A stretch of DNA of 64,000 bases from Paraburkholderia dilworthii (GTDB lineage: Bacteria; Pseudomonadota; Gammaproteobacteria; Burkholderiales; Burkholderiaceae), in contig NZ_AWZT01000003.1 in assembly GCF_000472525.1 (NCBI RefSeq), positions 262,104 through 326,103 of the forward strand, written 5' to 3'. A program made the position numbers and the translations under genes. Below the pieces are notes generated by a model. The model saw only the letters and a list, made by a program, of their open reading frames with translations. It had not been told where the DNA came from and did not search any database. Of the stretch, positions 52,698-61,020 are shown piece by piece. How positions within the stretch are numbered: position 1 is the stretch's first letter; every line of letters begins with the position of its first letter.

Positions 52698-53471
52698 ATG
52701 GAAACCAATCAGTCGAACGGCCAAACCGACACGCAGGTCCAGCCGCACGTTCCGCTAGACGACAGTGCACACGATTTTGGCCGCCGCAATCCACTCGAAA
52801 TTGGCGTTCAACTGCGCAATCTCGTGAATCGGGGGGATTTCCTCACCGTTCAATATGCGGGCGGTCAGCTCGTCACGCGCCTGCTCGACGTCGACGTGCG
52901 CGGCCGCACCTTCACTTTCGACTGGGGTGCGTTATCCGATCAGAACCGCGGCCTGCTTGCCGCGGCGGACTGCCAGTTTCATGCGGCGCCCGAGGGCGTG
53001 CGCGTCGAGTTCGTCACCGGCACGCCGCGCGAAACGCGCTTCGAAGGTTTGCCGGCATTCGAAGCCGACTTTCCCCAAGTGCTGTTCTATGTGCAGCGCC
53101 GCGAGTATTTCCGCGTCGACGCACCGATTCTCGATCCATACGTGTGCAGCGGGCGTCTGCCGGAAGGCGATTCGTTCCGCTTCGAGGTACATGACCTGTC
53201 GCTGGGCGGCGTCGGCATGCGCACTTCCGACGAACGTGTCGCGGATCTGCCGATGGGCACGCGTCTGGACGATTGCGAGCTGTCGCTCGGCACGCTCGGC
53301 CGCCTGTCGCTCGACCTTCAACTGGTGTCGCATCGCTCGCTCGCGCTGCCCAACGGCACGCAACGTTATCAGCTCGGCTTCCGTTTTCTGACGCTGCCGG
53401 GCAGCGCGGAAAATACGCTTCAGCGTCTCATCACGCAGCTCGAAATGAAGCGCCGTTCGCTGGTTCGCTGA
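52698..53471 (+). CDS. ycgR: Flagellar brake protein YcgR (PilZ domain)
   Basis: 257 residues from METNQSN. The N-terminal YcgR domain covers RNPLEIGVQLRNLVNRGDFLTVQY to about residue 130; the PilZ domain follows with the c-di-GMP-binding RREYFRVDAP and DLSLGGVGM motifs. YcgR with c-di-GMP binds the motor and slows rotation. Sigma-28 promoter and position before flgK support a flagellar role. Start uncertain: in-frame ATGs at 52605, 52626 and 52680 lie upstream without clear ribosome sites; the conserved part starts after 52698. Confidence 0.93.
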   Translation: METNQSNGQTDTQVQPHVPLDDSAHDFGRRNPLEIGVQLRNLVNRGDFLTVQYAGGQLVTRLLDVDVRGRTFTFDWGALSDQNRGLLAAADCQFHAAPEGVRVEFVTGTPRETRFEGLPAFEADFPQVLFYVQRREYFRVDAPILDPYVCSGRLPEGDSFRFEVHDLSLGGVGMRTSDERVADLPMGTRLDDCELSLGTLGRLSLDLQLVSHRSLALPNGTQRYQLGFRFLTLPGSAENTLQRLITQLEMKRRSLVR

Positions 53472-53562
53472 GCGGGCGGGCCGGACGCAACGCGCCGGCA
53501 CAGGCCCGGTGCATCGACCTCGCAAACGTTGAAACAAACTTTGGCAAGCGTCGTGAATGGCC

Positions 53563-53589
53563 TCAATTTCCGGTCGCTCGAGCCGTTAA
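53563..53589 (+). promoter_or_regulatory. Sigma-28 promoter of flgK-flgL
   Basis: TCAATTTC (53563-53570), 11 bases, GCCGTTAA (53582-53589): 12 of 16 matches with exact spacing, 57 bases before the flgK ATG. Confidence 0.75.
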
Positions 53590-53646
53590 ACAGTAAGTTC
53601 AAGTAACGCGGCGGCATGTGTGCGCTGTCGCCCTTCAGGATGACGC

Positions 53647-55620
53647 ATGTCCAATCTCATCAATCTTGGCCTCAGTGGACTGAACGCAGCCCAATGGGGA
53701 CTCACGACGACCGGCCAGAACATCAGCAACGCGTCGACGCCCGGCTATACGATTGAAACGCCGGTCTTCGCGGAAACGGGCGGGCAGTACACCGGCTCGG
53801 GCTATCTGCCGCAGGGCGTCTCGACCGTCACGGTCACGCGCCAGTACAGCCAGTATCTGACGACCCAACTCAATAACGCGCAGTCGTCGAGCAGCTCGCT
53901 CGCGACCTACAACACGCTGATCTCGCAACTGAACAATTTGATCGGCAGTCCGACTGCCGGCATTGCCAGCGCGGTCACGGGCTATTTCACGGGCCTGCAG
54001 AACGTCTCGAACAACGCTTCGAGCCTCGCCACGCGCCAGACGGCGATGAGCGGCGCGCAGACGCTCGCGAACCAGATCAACGCCGCCGGCCAGCAATATG
54101 ACGCGCTGCGCGAAAGCGTCAACACGCAGCTCAGCAACACCGTTTCGCAGATCAACAGCTACACGCAGCAGATTGCGCAGTTGAACGGCCAGATTGCCGC
54201 CGCGAGCACGCAAGGTCAGCCGCCGAACCAGTTGCTCGATCAGCGCGATCTCGCCGTGTCGAATCTGTCGCAACTGATCGGCGTGCAGGTCGTGAACAGC
54301 AATGGCAGCTATGGCGTGTTCATGAGCAACGGCCAGCCGCTCGTGTCGGGCGGCAACAGTTTCAACCTGGGCACCGCGCCTTCGACGGGCGATTCCAGCG
54401 AACTGTCGGTGCAGTACCTCGGCCAGGCCGGCGCGAATCCGGCCGCCGCGCCGCAAGACCTTCCCGACAGCAAGATCGAAGGCGGCACGCTAGGCGGCCT
54501 CGTTGCGTTCCGCAGCCAGACGCTCGATCCGGCTGAAGCCCAACTCGGCGCGATTGCCGTGAGCTTCGCCTCGCAGGTCAACGCGCAGAACGCGCTCGGC
54601 ATCACGCTCGCCGGCGTGCAGGGCGGCGCGCTGTTTTCGGTGGGCGGCCCGACCGTCTATGCGAACACGCAGAACACAGGCAACGCGTCGCTCAACGTGT
54701 CGTTCGCGAACCCGGCGCAGCCGACCACTGGCGACTACACGCTCGCCTTCAACGGCACGACCTACACGTTGACCGACAATTCGACGGGCAGCGTGGTGGG
54801 ATCGGCGACCAACCTGAGCCAGCCGATCAACGGCCTGAATTTCTCGACCACCGGCACCATGAATGCCGGCGACTCGTTCACGGTTGAACCGACCCGCGGC
54901 GCGTTGAACAGCTTTGCGACCGCGACGACGGACGCCTCGGCGATCGCCGCCGCGTCGCCGGTTCTCGGCGCAGCCGCGTCCACCAACACCGGCACCGGCG
55001 CGATCTCGCAGGGCACGGTGGCGGCCGGCTACACGATGCCGAACTCGACCACCACGTTGACTTACGACGGCACCGGTCTCACCGGCTTTCCGGTCGGCTC
55101 CACAGTGACCGTGGCGGGCTCGCCCGCGACCACTTATCCGATTACGAGCGCGACGACTATCGTGCCGTATTCGTCGAGCACGGGCGCGAGTCTGACGATC
55201 AACAACACGACGGCCGGCCAGATGAACAACGTGTCGGTGACCATCAGCGGCGTGCCCGCTGCCGGCGACAAGTTCACGATCGGTCCGAACAGCGGTGCGA
55301 ACAACGACGGCCGCAACGCGCTTGCACTGTCGAACCTGTCCACGGCGAAGTCGATGAACGGCGGTACCGTCACGCTGACGGGCGCATATGCGAACTACGT
55401 CAACGACATCGGCAACCAGACGAACCAGATCCAGACTTCGAGCACCGCGCAGGCTTCGCTGGTGACGCAGATCACCACCGCGCAGCAGTCGGTCTCGGGT
55501 GTCAACATTAACGAAGAAGCAGCCAATCTGCTTCAGTATCAGCAGCTCTATCAGGCGAACAGCAAGGTGATCCAGACCGCGCAGACCCTGTTCCAGACGC
55601 TGCTTGGCATCTTCCAGTGA
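53647..55620 (+). CDS. flgK: Hook-filament junction protein FlgK (HAP1)
   Basis: 657 residues. N-terminal axial motif LNAAQWGLTTTGQNISNASTPGY; the long central part carries Thr/Asn/Gly-rich beta domains; C-terminal QQSVSGVNINEEAANLLQYQQLYQANSKVIQTAQTLFQTLLGIFQ is typical of FlgK. It joins hook and filament together with FlgL. The export chaperone FlgN is encoded at 41451. Stop is 10 bases before flgL. Confidence 0.97.
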   Translation: MSNLINLGLSGLNAAQWGLTTTGQNISNASTPGYTIETPVFAETGGQYTGSGYLPQGVSTVTVTRQYSQYLTTQLNNAQSSSSSLATYNTLISQLNNLIGSPTAGIASAVTGYFTGLQNVSNNASSLATRQTAMSGAQTLANQINAAGQQYDALRESVNTQLSNTVSQINSYTQQIAQLNGQIAAASTQGQPPNQLLDQRDLAVSNLSQLIGVQVVNSNGSYGVFMSNGQPLVSGGNSFNLGTAPSTGDSSELSVQYLGQAGANPAAAPQDLPDSKIEGGTLGGLVAFRSQTLDPAEAQLGAIAVSFASQVNAQNALGITLAGVQGGALFSVGGPTVYANTQNTGNASLNVSFANPAQPTTGDYTLAFNGTTYTLTDNSTGSVVGSATNLSQPINGLNFSTTGTMNAGDSFTVEPTRGALNSFATATTDASAIAAASPVLGAAASTNTGTGAISQGTVAAGYTMPNSTTTLTYDGTGLTGFPVGSTVTVAGSPATTYPITSATTIVPYSSSTGASLTINNTTAGQMNNVSVTISGVPAAGDKFTIGPNSGANNDGRNALALSNLSTAKSMNGGTVTLTGAYANYVNDIGNQTNQIQTSSTAQASLVTQITTAQQSVSGVNINEEAANLLQYQQLYQANSKVIQTAQTLFQTLLGIFQ

Positions 55621-55630
55621 GGCGTTGAAC

Positions 55631-56854
55631 ATGCGCATCTCCAGCACGCAGTACTTCACCATGAACGTGGCGACGATGAGCGATCAGCAAGCTCAATTGT
55701 CGCAGCTTTACGCGCAGATCTCGAGCGGCGTGAGCCTTTCCACGCCATCGGACAATCCGCTTGGCGCGGCGCAGGCCGTGCAGTTGAGTTCGACCGCGAC
55801 GAGCCTCGCGCAATACACGAGCAACCAGAACACGGCGCTTGCGTCGCTGCAACTCGAAGACACGACGCTTGGCAGCGTCAGCAGCGTGCTCGAAAACATT
55901 CATATGCAGGTGCTGCGCGCGGGCGACGGGGCGCTCAACAATGGCGACCGGGGCTCGATCGCGACGGAACTGCAAAGCTTGCGCAACCAGTTGATGACGC
56001 TCGCCAACGCAACCGATCCGCAGGGCAACTATCTGTTCGCCGGTTTCCAGAGCGCCGCGCAGCCGTACACGACGAATTCTGCCGGCGTGGTCACATATTC
56101 GGGCGACACGGGCACACCTGCCGTGCAGATTACGGACTCGCATGTCGTGCAGACCGGCGACAACGGCATTTCGATCTTCGGCAGCGTTGCGCCGATCGGC
56201 ACGAGTGCGGTGCCGGCCGCGACCGCGGGCAACACCGGCACGGGGGTGATCAGCACGGTGAGCCTGACCAATCCGGCTGATCCGACGAACACGAACACGT
56301 ACTCGATCAACTTCACGTCGTCGACGACTTACACCGTGAGTCAGACCGATCCTGCCACCGGGACGGTCACGACGAGCGGTCCGCAGGCGTTCACGGCAGG
56401 CACGGCGATCACGCTCGGCGGCCAGTCGGTATCGATCAGCGGTGCGCCGAACGCGGGCGACAGCTTCTCGGTGACGCCCGCGACCCAAGGCAGCATGGAT
56501 GTGTTCGCGAATCTGAGCCAGTTGATCACCACGCTGCAATCGCCGATCTCGGGCGGCGCGTCGACGGCGAGCTTCCAGAGCGCGCTCACCACCAGCATGA
56601 CGCAACTCGAGAACACGATGAACAACGTGACGACCGCGCAGGCGACAGTAGGTGGCCGTGAGCAGGAGGTGAAGGCGTTGCAGACAGTCACGCAGGCCAA
56701 CACACTGCAAACGGCCAGCAACCTGTCGGACCTGACGCAGACAGACCTGGTCAAGACGGTCGGCAAATACACGTTGGCGCAAAACGCGTTGCAAGCGGCG
56801 CAGCAGGCGTTTGTGAAGATCCAGAATATGTCGTTGTTTCAGTATCTGAATTGA
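55631..56854 (+). CDS. flgL: Hook-filament junction protein FlgL (HAP3)
   Basis: 407 residues, flagellin-like ends. MRISSTQYFTMNVATMSDQQAQLSQLYAQISSGVSLSTPSDNPLGAAQAVQL and C-terminal LGRQEQEVKAL-like GGREQEVKALQTVTQANTLQTASNLSDLTQTDLVKTVGKYTLAQNALQAAQQAFVKIQNMSLFQYL. Longer than in E. coli (317) through a central insertion with repeated Thr/Ser/Gly. ATG at 55631 begins the conserved sequence. Followed by a convergent non-flagellar module. Confidence 0.96.
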   Translation: MRISSTQYFTMNVATMSDQQAQLSQLYAQISSGVSLSTPSDNPLGAAQAVQLSSTATSLAQYTSNQNTALASLQLEDTTLGSVSSVLENIHMQVLRAGDGALNNGDRGSIATELQSLRNQLMTLANATDPQGNYLFAGFQSAAQPYTTNSAGVVTYSGDTGTPAVQITDSHVVQTGDNGISIFGSVAPIGTSAVPAATAGNTGTGVISTVSLTNPADPTNTNTYSINFTSSTTYTVSQTDPATGTVTTSGPQAFTAGTAITLGGQSVSISGAPNAGDSFSVTPATQGSMDVFANLSQLITTLQSPISGGASTASFQSALTTSMTQLENTMNNVTTAQATVGGREQEVKALQTVTQANTLQTASNLSDLTQTDLVKTVGKYTLAQNALQAAQQAFVKIQNMSLFQYLN

Positions 56855-56997
56855 TTGCGCTAGTGAGTAGGTTTCAAGGATGAGCGGCGCAAGCCGATAA
56901 AAAATCACAGGCGGCCGCGCAAAGCAACTTTCACTTGCTGGCCCGTCCAGTTAGCGACGGCTAGCTTCTGCTCCAGGGGCTTTGTCTGTCGGCGAGT

Positions 56998-57333
56998 CTA
57001 TGACCAGACGGCGAGGTAAAAAACCACATAGAAAACGGCGGTCGCCAACGCCAGAATTATTGCTGACGCCGCAAGTCGGCAAAGGGTGATCCTTCGCCCT
57101 AGCCAAAAGCCAACGATAGCCCACCCAACCGCAGGGCCGACAATAAATATGGCGATAATTGCGTAAGTCCACCACGGGACAATGCAGTGTTCAATGTCCC
57201 AGCAGCCATGCCAGCGAGTGGATATCAGCGGCCATGAAAATCGTTGTGCGACCCTGCTAGCGAGCACAGCGAACTGCCAGGACGCCAACAAGCCAACAGC
57301 GAGATAGAGCACGGACAATCCCGCACGCTTCAT
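56998..57333 (-). CDS. Small membrane protein, candidate Tae4 immunity protein
   Basis: 111 residues with three probable membrane helices: about 6-26 (SVLYLAVGLLASWQFAV), 53-75 (WTYAIIAIFIVGPAVGWAIVG) and 83-106 (LAASAIILALATAVFYVVFYL). The segment between helices 1 and 2 has two cysteines (GCWDIEHC) and may face the periplasm. No family recognised. GGGAGA stands 7 bases before the ATG at 57333. It lies 32 bases after the tae4-like amidase gene on the same strand, the position of an immunity gene; known Tai4 immunity proteins are soluble periplasmic, so this would be a different type. Function is inferred only from position. Confidence 0.7.
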   Translation of the reverse strand: MKRAGLSVLYLAVGLLASWQFAVLASRVAQRFSWPLISTRWHGCWDIEHCIVPWWTYAIIAIFIVGPAVGWAIVGFWLGRRITLCRLAASAIILALATAVFYVVFYLAVWS

Positions 57334-57365
57334 TTGATCTCCCAAAAAAGAATTTGCCTCGACTT

Positions 57366-57923
57366 TCAAAGATCTGAATACCACGCGGAAGAAAGCCCGA
57401 TGCGGAATCTGAAGAATGAAGTTATCCGCCCGCTAGGGCCGGGCGATGTTAACGTATCCTTATTCCACAGGTCGATATGGTCGCCGCTGGTTTGTCCGTG
57501 GCTATCTGTATCTCTGGCCCAGTAACCCGAGAAATAGACGATACCTGTACGCCCCTTCACCTTTGTTTGCCAGTCCGATCCCGTGACGTCTTCGGGCGAG
57601 CGTAGCCCGGCAAATGGGCGCAACTTAATCCAATCTGCCATCTCGCGAGCACGAAGGGCCGTTCGCTTACCGTCGATTCGAATTTGGCCTTCGCCACGAA
57701 ACGATTTCATTTCGATTCCGACATTGTGAAGCGTAATGCTTAGCCGAATCGCACACTGATTGTCAGCGTATTCCGGCACCTCGCCGGTTTTCAGGTCAAT
57801 GAAGGGATCCTCTTTGTCTGGATATGCGGACCATAGCTCTTGAAAAGTCAGAGCCTTCAACTGCACTTCCCTGGCTGAATTCGGCCTGGAGTTAGTCGTA
57901 ACCACTGTCCGGTTGTTCGGCAT
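57366..57923 (-). CDS. tae4: Type VI secretion amidase effector Tae4-like protein
   Basis: 185 residues. I recognise the Tae4 pattern: an N-terminal LTFQELWSAYP-type segment, YADNQCAIRLSITLHNVGI with nucleophile Cys57, WIKLRPF..DVTG..WQTKVKGRTGIVYF in the middle, and GYWARDTDS..SGDHIDLWN with His149. Tae4 enzymes are NlpC/P60-like peptidoglycan amidases that T6SS injects into the periplasm of neighbour cells. No signal peptide, as expected. The gene lies three bases after a small gene, downstream of a PAAR gene. GGGAG precedes the start. Confidence 0.85.
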   Translation of the reverse strand: MPNNRTVVTTNSRPNSAREVQLKALTFQELWSAYPDKEDPFIDLKTGEVPEYADNQCAIRLSITLHNVGIEMKSFRGEGQIRIDGKRTALRAREMADWIKLRPFAGLRSPEDVTGSDWQTKVKGRTGIVYFSGYWARDTDSHGQTSGDHIDLWNKDTLTSPGPSGRITSFFRFRIGLSSAWYSDL

Positions 57924-57926
57924 GTT

Positions 57927-58196
57927 TCAAACTACTCCCTGTCTTGCAAGGGCTTCATCGCCCCAATACACGGTGTAATCGCTCGCGGCGTGGGTGTGGA
58001 CTCGCGGCAACCGCGCGCTACGGTCCAGTCGCCCTGAGAACGCCTGCCCATCTGCTGTTTCAATCAGATACGGATAGCCTTCGAATGAGCCGCGCCCAAT
58101 CGCTGTGACCTGTTCGTCATACGTGCCGGTCATGACTGACTCGACGCCGCCGCGAAGGGTCTCGCTTGAGACGACCACGCTCATTGATTCGGCCAT
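57927..58196 (-). CDS. Hypothetical protein linked to PAAR gene
   Basis: 89 residues, MAESMSVVVSSETLRGGVES..VMTGTYDEQVTAIG; later RLPRVHTHAASDYTVYWGDEALA. No family known to me. The compact beta-like sequence with SDYTVYWGDEAL suggests a small folded domain. It is 9 bases after the PAAR gene and 3 bases before the tae4-like gene, so it is in the same operon and may be an adaptor or accessory of the PAAR tip. Confidence 0.7.
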   Translation of the reverse strand: MAESMSVVVSSETLRGGVESVMTGTYDEQVTAIGRGSFEGYPYLIETADGQAFSGRLDRSARLPRVHTHAASDYTVYWGDEALARQGVV

Positions 58197-58205
58197 GTCG
58201 TCGCA

Positions 58206-58487
58206 TCATGACTCTCCAGCAAGTGTGGCGATGATATGCGGCGGCGATGCGCACCCGCACAAGACGATATCGCGGTCGGCGGCAGTTTCACCCATGAAAT
58301 CGATACGGCCGGGGCCGCCGGCCTTCGCAACCGTGCCGGTGCTCTTGCAGGCTTCGCAGTAGGCCGCGCCCCCGATCAGTGCGACCTGGTAATCCCCGTC
58401 GCCGATGGTGAAGGTCGGTCCGGCATACGGGAGAATCTCGCCGCCGCGTTCCAGCCGATCGCCGACTACAGCGATTCGACGCATCAT
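58206..58487 (-). CDS. PAAR domain-containing protein
   Basis: 93 residues. MRRIAVVGDRLERGGEILPY at the start, YCEACKSTGTVAKAGGPGR in the middle and ETAADRDIVLCGCASPPHIIATL at the end form the PAAR layout. PAAR proteins sharpen the VgrG spike of T6SS and bind zinc. ATGATG start: the second ATG overlaps the upstream small gene stop. Operon with the tae4-like gene suggests the cargo is loaded through this PAAR. No vgrG or structural tss gene is in this window. Confidence 0.87.
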   Translation of the reverse strand: MMRRIAVVGDRLERGGEILPYAGPTFTIGDGDYQVALIGGAAYCEACKSTGTVAKAGGPGRIDFMGETAADRDIVLCGCASPPHIIATLAGES

Positions 58488-58660
58488 GATTCCGCAGCCC
58501 GTTCGATGCTCGAGGTCCGCGCCAGCATGTCGCCAGTCAGCGCTTCACCGCAACGATGCGAGGCAGACAGCGCAAGCGGATTGCCGTCGCAGATCACGGC
58601 AAACTTCGCGCCGGTCGCTGCGAACAGACACGTCGTTTGATTCTTCTGCTTTTTCTGCAT
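58484..58660 (-). CDS. Small hypothetical protein upstream of PAAR
   Basis: 58 residues from ATG 58660 (MQKKQKNQTTCLFAATGAKF..), with GGAGA 7 bases before. Contains VICDGNPLALSASHRCGEALTG, possible small zinc-type or beta fold. The stop overlaps the PAAR start (ATGA type), which suggests coupled translation. No family recognised; another frame overlapping this area on the same strand is also open, so certainty is moderate. Confidence 0.5.
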   Translation of the reverse strand: MQKKQKNQTTCLFAATGAKFAVICDGNPLALSASHRCGEALTGDMLARTSSIERAAES

Positions 58661-59026
58661 GCTCAAGTCTCCAGCCCGGATAGGTCACTCCGCTGCATCG
58701 AGGGACAAGCGGGTCCCTGCCGCGGCAACGCATTACCCGGCAAGACTGGTTGACAGCCATATCAGACGACTCCGAAAACGAATGACACATCCACACCTGT
58801 TGGCGAAGTGCAGAATTTTCACGCGTTTGTTTCCGCGTTGACTATTCGGCGCGCGGATTGGACGTCAGGAGCGGTTTCTCCTTCCGCAAATAAAAAAGCC
58901 GACCTCCACGGTCGGCTTCAACGTCATTCGTTCTCGCGAGTTGGCGGCTATACACCGCGGGCTATTGCCTCGCGCACTTCGCCGCGAATCACGTCGGCGA
59001 AAATCACGACGGCGAAAATGCCCCGT
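58661..59026. other. 366-base region between PAAR operon and fliR
   Basis: It carries the fliLMNOPQR terminator (58892-58917) and the promoter region of the T6SS-like operon. No other gene recognised; a Cys/Arg-rich open frame on the minus strand starting near 58757 overlaps the small gene and looks spurious. Confidence 0.45.
58892..58917 (-). terminator. Terminator of fliL-fliR operon
   Basis: Minus strand AAGCCGACC-GTGGA-GGTCGGCTT followed by TTTT. 110 bases after the fliR stop. Confidence 0.9.
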
Positions 59027-59809
59027 TTATCTAAACCCCAGCGCAACACGTCCCATCTGATCGATGCCCATTTCGAACAGACGCGTGAAGAACGGAATCA
59101 TGTTCGGGATCATCAGTTGCAACAGCAGCATGCCGATCAGCATGGTGAGCGGAAAGCCGATCTGGAACACGCCGATTTGCGGCGCCGCGCGGTTGAGAAT
59201 GCCGAGCGAGAGGTTCGTGATCAGCAGCGCCGCGACCACCGGCAGCGACAGCAAAAGTCCTGCGGAAAAGATCGTACTGCCGAAATTCGCGAGCGTGCGC
59301 CAGCCCGGCGCACCGAGAATATTCGCCGACACAGGCAGCGAATTGAACGCCGCGAGCAGCGCGCTGATCATCTGAAGATGGCCGTCGATCACGAGGAATA
59401 CGAGCATCGCGATGGTGTACATATAGCTCGACAGCACCTGGCTCGAGCTGCTGGCTTGCGCGTCGAAAAAAGTTGCGAAACCGAGGCCCATGCCGAGGCC
59501 GACGAAATCACCGGTAGCACTGATCGCCTGAAAGACAATCTGCATCGTCATGCCAAGCGCAATCCCGATCAGGAACTGATTGACGATGATCCACACGCCC
59601 TCGGCGGAAAACACCGTGACTTGCGGCAGCGCGCCGAGCGTCGGCGCGACGATGATCGTGACGAAAGCCGACAGGCCGATCTTCACGCGCATCGGCAGCG
59701 CACGGTTACCAAGCACAGGCGCAGTCGCAACCAGCGCGAGAATCCGCACGAACGGCCATAGGAACGCGGTGAGCCAGGCGTTCAGTTGCGCGTACGTGAC
59801 GGAAAACAT
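59027..59809 (-). CDS. fliR: Flagellar export gate protein FliR
   Basis: 260 residues with several membrane helices, start MFSVTYAQLNAWLTAFLWPFVRILALVATAPVLGNRALP; conserved FLIGIALGMTMQIVFQAISATGDFVGLGMGLGFATFFD region typical of FliR. With FliP and FliQ it forms the export gate. Follows fliQ by 38 bases. C-terminal RVALGF. Confidence 0.96.
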   Translation of the reverse strand: MFSVTYAQLNAWLTAFLWPFVRILALVATAPVLGNRALPMRVKIGLSAFVTIIVAPTLGALPQVTVFSAEGVWIIVNQFLIGIALGMTMQIVFQAISATGDFVGLGMGLGFATFFDAQASSSSQVLSSYMYTIAMLVFLVIDGHLQMISALLAAFNSLPVSANILGAPGWRTLANFGSTIFSAGLLLSLPVVAALLITNLSLGILNRAAPQIGVFQIGFPLTMLIGMLLLQLMIPNMIPFFTRLFEMGIDQMGRVALGFR

Positions 59810-59847
59810 GTCGGAGGCGGGGCTTGATTCAAGAAGGAAGACGCGGC

Positions 59848-60117
59848 TCAGTTAACGAGCGTCGGAATGCTGGTGAGCGTCTGGCGCAGATAGTCGAGCA
59901 TGGTCGTGAGCATCCACGGACCGGCGATCACCATCGTGACGGCAATCGCGAGCAGCTTGGGGATGAACGACAGCGTGGATTCGTTGATCTGCGTGGCGGC
60001 CTGGAACAGGCTCACCACCAGACCGACCACCAGCGCGACGAGCAAAAGCGGAGCAGCGAGCAGCAGGCCGACATACATGGCCTGGTGCGCGAGCGTCATG
60101 ACGGATTCTGAATTCAT
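59848..60117 (-). CDS. fliQ: Flagellar export gate protein FliQ
   Basis: 89 residues with two membrane helices: AMYVGLLLAAPLLLVALVVGLVVSLFQAATQINESTLSFIPK is the FliQ signature, followed by LLAIAVTMVIAGPWMLTTMLDY. Four copies go with FliP5FliR1 in the gate. The ATG at 60117 lies 69 bases after the fliP stop. Confidence 0.97.
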   Translation of the reverse strand: MNSESVMTLAHQAMYVGLLLAAPLLLVALVVGLVVSLFQAATQINESTLSFIPKLLAIAVTMVIAGPWMLTTMLDYLRQTLTSIPTLVN

Positions 60118-60186
60118 GGCGATTCAACCGGAAGCTTGAACAACGTGAAGGACGTGAACCACGCGAGCGCGCAGAGTGCGGCGCGG

Positions 60187-61020
60187 TCAAACAAAACTTT
60201 GCGCGAGAGAGCCGAGCAGCAGTTGCCAGCCGTCGACGAGCACGAACAGCATCAGCTTGAAGGGCAGCGAAATGGTTGCGGGCGACACCATCATCATGCC
60301 CATCGACATCAGCACGCTCGCCACCACCATGTCGATGATGAGAAACGGAATGAAGATCGTGAAGCCGATCTGGAAGCCGGTCTTCAGCTCGCTCGTAACG
60401 AACGAGGGCACCAGCAGCGACAGCGGCACATCTTCCGGACCTTGCATGGGCGCAGCGTGCGAGATGCGCGCGAACAATGCGAGGTCGCTTTCGCGCGTCT
60501 GACGCAGCATGAAGGTCTTGAACGGCGCGAGACCGCGGCTAACCGCCGTCTCCATCGGAACCGTGCCTTCGGAGAAGGGTTTGTAGCCGTCGGTGTAAGC
60601 CTTGTCGAGCACCGGCGACATCACGAACAGCGTGAGGAAAAGCGCTAGACCGACCAGCACCTGATTAGGCGGCGTGGTGGTCGTGCCAAGCGCCTGGCGC
60701 AGCAGCGAGAGCACGATGATGATGCGCGTGAAGCTCGTCATCATCAGCACCATCGCCGGCAGAAACGACAGCATCGTGAGCAGCAGCATCGTCTGCACGC
60801 TCAGCGAATATGTGGTGCCGCCATTCGGGCCCGGGCTTGTGTTGAAGGCGGGCAAGCCGGCGGTTTGCGCACACGAGAGCGTCGGTAGCGCAAGCAGCAG
60901 CGCGGGCAATGCGACGGATGCGAACGGAGCTGCGCGGCGCAACGTGCGGATCACTTTGGCGGCGACGCGCGAGGTGCCGCTGGATTGCGCGCAATGCGCC
61001 GATTGAAGACTGAACTGCAT
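60187..61020 (-). CDS. fliP: Flagellar export gate protein FliP
   Basis: 277 residues. Signal peptide with cleavage near LSCAQT, then the FliP block [41 protein letters not shown] and [37 protein letters not shown]. The start ATG at 61020 overlaps the fliO stop by one base (TAATG). Cleaved N-terminus is usual for FliP. Confidence 0.97.
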   Translation of the reverse strand: MQFSLQSAHCAQSSGTSRVAAKVIRTLRRAAPFASVALPALLLALPTLSCAQTAGLPAFNTSPGPNGGTTYSLSVQTMLLLTMLSFLPAMVLMMTSFTRIIIVLSLLRQALGTTTTPPNQVLVGLALFLTLFVMSPVLDKAYTDGYKPFSEGTVPMETAVSRGLAPFKTFMLRQTRESDLALFARISHAAPMQGPEDVPLSLLVPSFVTSELKTGFQIGFTIFIPFLIIDMVVASVLMSMGMMMVSPATISLPFKLMLFVLVDGWQLLLGSLAQSFV

